Of a stretch of 64,000 bases of DNA, positions 62,162 through 64,000 are shown piece after piece. Each line of letters begins with the position of its first letter. The stretch's first letter is position 1. Position numbers and translations under genes: made by a program. Origin of the DNA: Agromyces humatus (lineage in GTDB: Bacteria > Actinomycetota > Actinomycetes > Actinomycetales > Microbacteriaceae); assembly GCF_021228295.1 (NCBI RefSeq), contig NZ_JAJQPD010000003.1, forward strand, positions 434,001 through 498,000, written 5' to 3'. The notes beneath the pieces are model-generated. The model was not told the origin of the DNA and did not search any database. It saw nothing but the letters and a program-made list of their open reading frames with translations.

Positions 62162-63268
62162 CTACGCGAGCCCGACGGCGCGGCCGCCGATCTCGAGCCC
62201 GAGCCAGCCCGCCAGCGAGTCGAGCTCGCCGAACACCGCCTCGACGACGTCGCGGGTGAACGGTTCGTCCTCGTGGATCGCATCGACGCGCAGCACCCCC
62301 GCACCCCGGTCGGCAGTGGCGTCGACCTTGCCCACGAGGCGGTCGCCGATGAGGATCGGCATCGCCCAGTAGCCCCACCTTCGCTGGTCGCGAGGCTTGT
62401 ACATCTCGAGCACGTACTCGTAGTCGAACAGTTCCTCGAGGCGCTTGCGGTCGAAGACGAGCCGGTCGAGCGGCGAGAGCAGGGCGGTGCGCTCCTCGAG
62501 CGGCTGGTCGACACGGTCGAGGGCGCCGGGGTCGACGCGCCACGCACCGCGAAGACCTTCGACGGTCGCTGCCACTCCGATGCCACGCGTATCGATCGGC
62601 TCGTTCGGCGAGCCGCCGGCCTTGCGCTCGCGCAGCACGCCGAGCGAGGCGAGGCGGCGCTCGTTGCGCAGGCGATACGCCTCGACGTGATCGAGCTCGG
62701 GTACTTCGGGGTAGACCCGCTCGGCGAGGTCCCACAGGCGCTGCCCGTCGCGTCTGGCCGAGACGGCGATGTCGCCGCGCATCATCAGGCACTCGAGCAT
62801 CGTCGTGACGTTGCGATCGTTGGTCCAACCGGTCGACGACCACGGCACGGTCGAGGTGTCGGCGATCTCGGTGGCCGGCAGCGGCCCCGCGCCGGTCAGT
62901 CGAATCAGGATGTCGCGACGGAAGGCATCGTTCGCGTCGATCCAGTTGCGCGTGCGCTCGTGCTTCGGCCAGCGCCGCATCGACGGCTGGAATAGCGACA
63001 GGTCTTCCACCGGCCGAATCATCAGGTCGAGCTCGAAGAGCGTGCGATCGACCTCGAGTGCGGTCGTGACCTCGGCCGGGTCGTACCCCTCACCCAGGCG
63101 GCTCCAGAAGACGACGTCGGCACTCTGCGCAACGGCCGAGACCGGATCGACCTTCACGAACGTCAGCCGGCGCACCGTGTCGAGCACCCCCGACGGTCGG
63201 CCCGACTCGAACGCCTGCGCGCGCACGGCGATGCGCCGCGCCTGCGCCTTCGTCAGCTCGACCACCAC
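62162..63268 (-). CDS. YcaQ-family (crosslink repair DNA glycosylase-like) protein
   Basis: A 368-residue winged-helix protein of the YcaQ/AlkX branch of HTH_42: TKAQARRIAVRAQAF, KVDPVSAVAQSADVVFWSRLG (the position of the Q-x-D catalytic motif reads Lys-Val-Asp here), LSPLDRLVFDRKRLEELFDYEYVLEMYKP and RRWGYWAMPILIGDRLVGKVD. E. coli YcaQ unhooks interstrand crosslinks; replacement of the first motif residue makes activity uncertain. GTG 63268 is 6 nt after TAGAGT (leaderless). Second member of this superfamily within 5 kb. Confidence 0.9.
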   Translation of the reverse strand: MVVELTKAQARRIAVRAQAFESGRPSGVLDTVRRLTFVKVDPVSAVAQSADVVFWSRLGEGYDPAEVTTALEVDRTLFELDLMIRPVEDLSLFQPSMRRWPKHERTRNWIDANDAFRRDILIRLTGAGPLPATEIADTSTVPWSSTGWTNDRNVTTMLECLMMRGDIAVSARRDGQRLWDLAERVYPEVPELDHVEAYRLRNERRLASLGVLRERKAGGSPNEPIDTRGIGVAATVEGLRGAWRVDPGALDRVDQPLEERTALLSPLDRLVFDRKRLEELFDYEYVLEMYKPRDQRRWGYWAMPILIGDRLVGKVDATADRGAGVLRVDAIHEDEPFTRDVVEAVFGELDSLAGWLGLEIGGRAVGLA

Positions 63269-63274
63269 GCGATC

Positions 63275-63280
63275 ACTCTA
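63275..63280 (-). promoter_or_regulatory. -10 element for leaderless ycaQ-like gene
   Basis: Minus strand TAGAGT, 6 nt before GTG 63268. Confidence 0.55.
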
Positions 63281-63414
63281 CCGGTCGCTGCGCCCTCGGC
63301 CGCGACACCTCCCTGAGACATCTCGCTCCGTCCGATCGCCACCGCAGGCAAGAGATCGGCCATCGGGGCGCGATTGTCATTGCTGCCGTCCTCCTCCCAG
63401 ATCGCCCGCCGAAC

Positions 63415-63420
63415 TATGGT
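63415..63420 (+). promoter_or_regulatory. -10 element for leaderless small membrane protein gene
   Basis: TATGGT, 6 nt, GTG 63427; no ribosome site. Confidence 0.6.
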
Positions 63421-63426
63421 GGGTCT

Positions 63427-63630
63427 GTGAAGCGAATCTGGCCGTTCCTCGTCCCCGGCGTGGTCCTGAGCGGTGTCGGGTTGGTGTGGACCCTGCAGGG
63501 TCTCGACGTGCTACGCGGGTCGGTGATGAGCGGTTCCTCCCTGTGGGCCACCATTGGACCGATCGTCTTACTGGTCGGGTTGGTGCTGATCGGGATCGCA
63601 ATCGTCCGGCGCCGGCGCCGGACACAATGA
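63427..63630 (+). CDS. small two-helix membrane protein
   Basis: A 67-residue protein with helices at about 5-28 and 41-61 and a strongly basic end (VRRRRRTQ), so the C-terminus stays inside. Small proteins of this form are common in actinobacteria with no known role. Leaderless GTG start. Followed by another small membrane protein after 28 bp, likely one transcript. Confidence 0.72.
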   Translation: MKRIWPFLVPGVVLSGVGLVWTLQGLDVLRGSVMSGSSLWATIGPIVLLVGLVLIGIAIVRRRRRTQ

Positions 63631-63658
63631 TCGGCAACCGCCCCCGTAGGAGCAGCTC

Positions 63659-63958
63659 ATGAAGACCGGCCTCGCAGCGATCGTCATCGGGGCAGTGGCC
63701 CTCGCCGTTCTTGGACTCGTCCTCGTGCTGCTTCCGGGTCCGACTGCGTCGTTCGGATGGTTCGCCTATCAACCCGTGGGCGACTTCGGTTTCGTTGGCG
63801 GGGCGCCGTTCGTACCCGCTTCCCGGCTCTGGGGCCTGGGAATCCTCGCCATCGCAGCGGTCATCGGCGCATTTGCGACCGGATGGGTTCTTGGGAAGGG
63901 GCGGGGCCGCCGCGAGTCCGAACCGCGCTCGGTCGTCGACCGCGCACCCGACGAATAG
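63659..63958 (+). CDS. small membrane protein
   Basis: A 99-residue protein with two transmembrane helices (about 5-27 and 59-80) separated by an aromatic extracytoplasmic loop (TASFGWFAYQPVGDFGF), and a charged cytoplasmic tail. GGAGCAGC lies 4-9 nt before ATG 63659. Not assigned to a family. Confidence 0.72.
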   Translation: MKTGLAAIVIGAVALAVLGLVLVLLPGPTASFGWFAYQPVGDFGFVGGAPFVPASRLWGLGILAIAAVIGAFATGWVLGKGRGRRESEPRSVVDRAPDE

Positions 63959-64000
63959 GAGCGATCGGGGCGCTGCTTTCGTCTCTGTGGGAGGTATCAC

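Overview
The window reads as one contiguous chromosomal stretch of a high-GC actinobacterium, most likely Microbacteriaceae (an Agromyces-like organism). Reasons: very high G+C in nearly all genes, frequent GTG and TTG starts, many start codons 6-7 nt after a TANNNT -10 element (leaderless mRNAs), actinobacteria-typical families (DUF222/HNH endonuclease, Holin-X, DUF3618, DUF4260, GPP34, LAL-type LuxR regulators), and the coproporphyrin-dependent heme pathway. No rRNA, tRNA, CRISPR array, intact insertion sequence or prophage was recognised.

Layout. 1-1.3 kb: palindromic repeats, then a LacI-family regulator. 1.4-6.1 kb: a large secreted S8 peptidase and a convergent regulator. 6.1-16.7 kb: an accessory-looking block of regulators (AraC, MerR, LAL-LuxR) mixed with an SDR, alpha/beta hydrolases, an NAD(P)-binding protein, RidA, DUF4260 and a GOLPH3-like protein; most genes here have Shine-Dalgarno sites. 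16.9-24.8 kb: MATE exporter and short YccF protein, KtrB-KtrA potassium uptake, M13 peptidase, DUF4097 protein, class A beta-lactamase-fold hydrolase. 25-32.9 kb: Tat-exported multicopper oxidase, double alpha/beta hydrolase, Nudix hydrolase, alpha-hydroxy-acid oxidase, glycyl-tRNA synthetase, a hypothetical. 33-35.5 kb: DUF222/HNH endonuclease, a 26-bp tandem array, a GNAT acetyltransferase.

35.5-53 kb is the heme locus: hemA (minus strand) opposite hemE-hemY, then an interruption (reductase-hydrolase-AraC on minus; small envelope proteins, a GntR regulator and a methyltransferase on plus), then chdC-cpfC-hemC-hemD-hemB-hemL. With chdC, and a ferrochelatase carrying four candidate [2Fe-2S] cysteines, all steps from glutamyl-tRNA to heme b by the coproporphyrin route are encoded except uncertain specificity of HemY (read here as coproporphyrinogen oxidase). 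Stop/start overlaps (hemE-hemY, chdC-cpfC-hemC-hemD, hemB-hemL) suggest translational coupling.

53-64 kb: small membrane proteins, an aromatic-ring monooxygenase divergent from an IclR regulator with three inverted repeats between them, an ABC exporter pair with an AlkZ-like protein, a PEP-mutase-family enzyme, a YcaQ-like glycosylase and two small membrane proteins.

The most unusual signal is that palindromic or tandem repeats, some matching intergenic copies in the same window, lie in frame inside coding genes: three copies at the start of hemL, one or two inserts in hemE, a long palindrome in the hemY N-terminus, a palindrome in the GntR gene, and 15-bp tandem repeats at the hemA 3' end and the Nudix 5' end. 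The heme genes are conspicuously affected.
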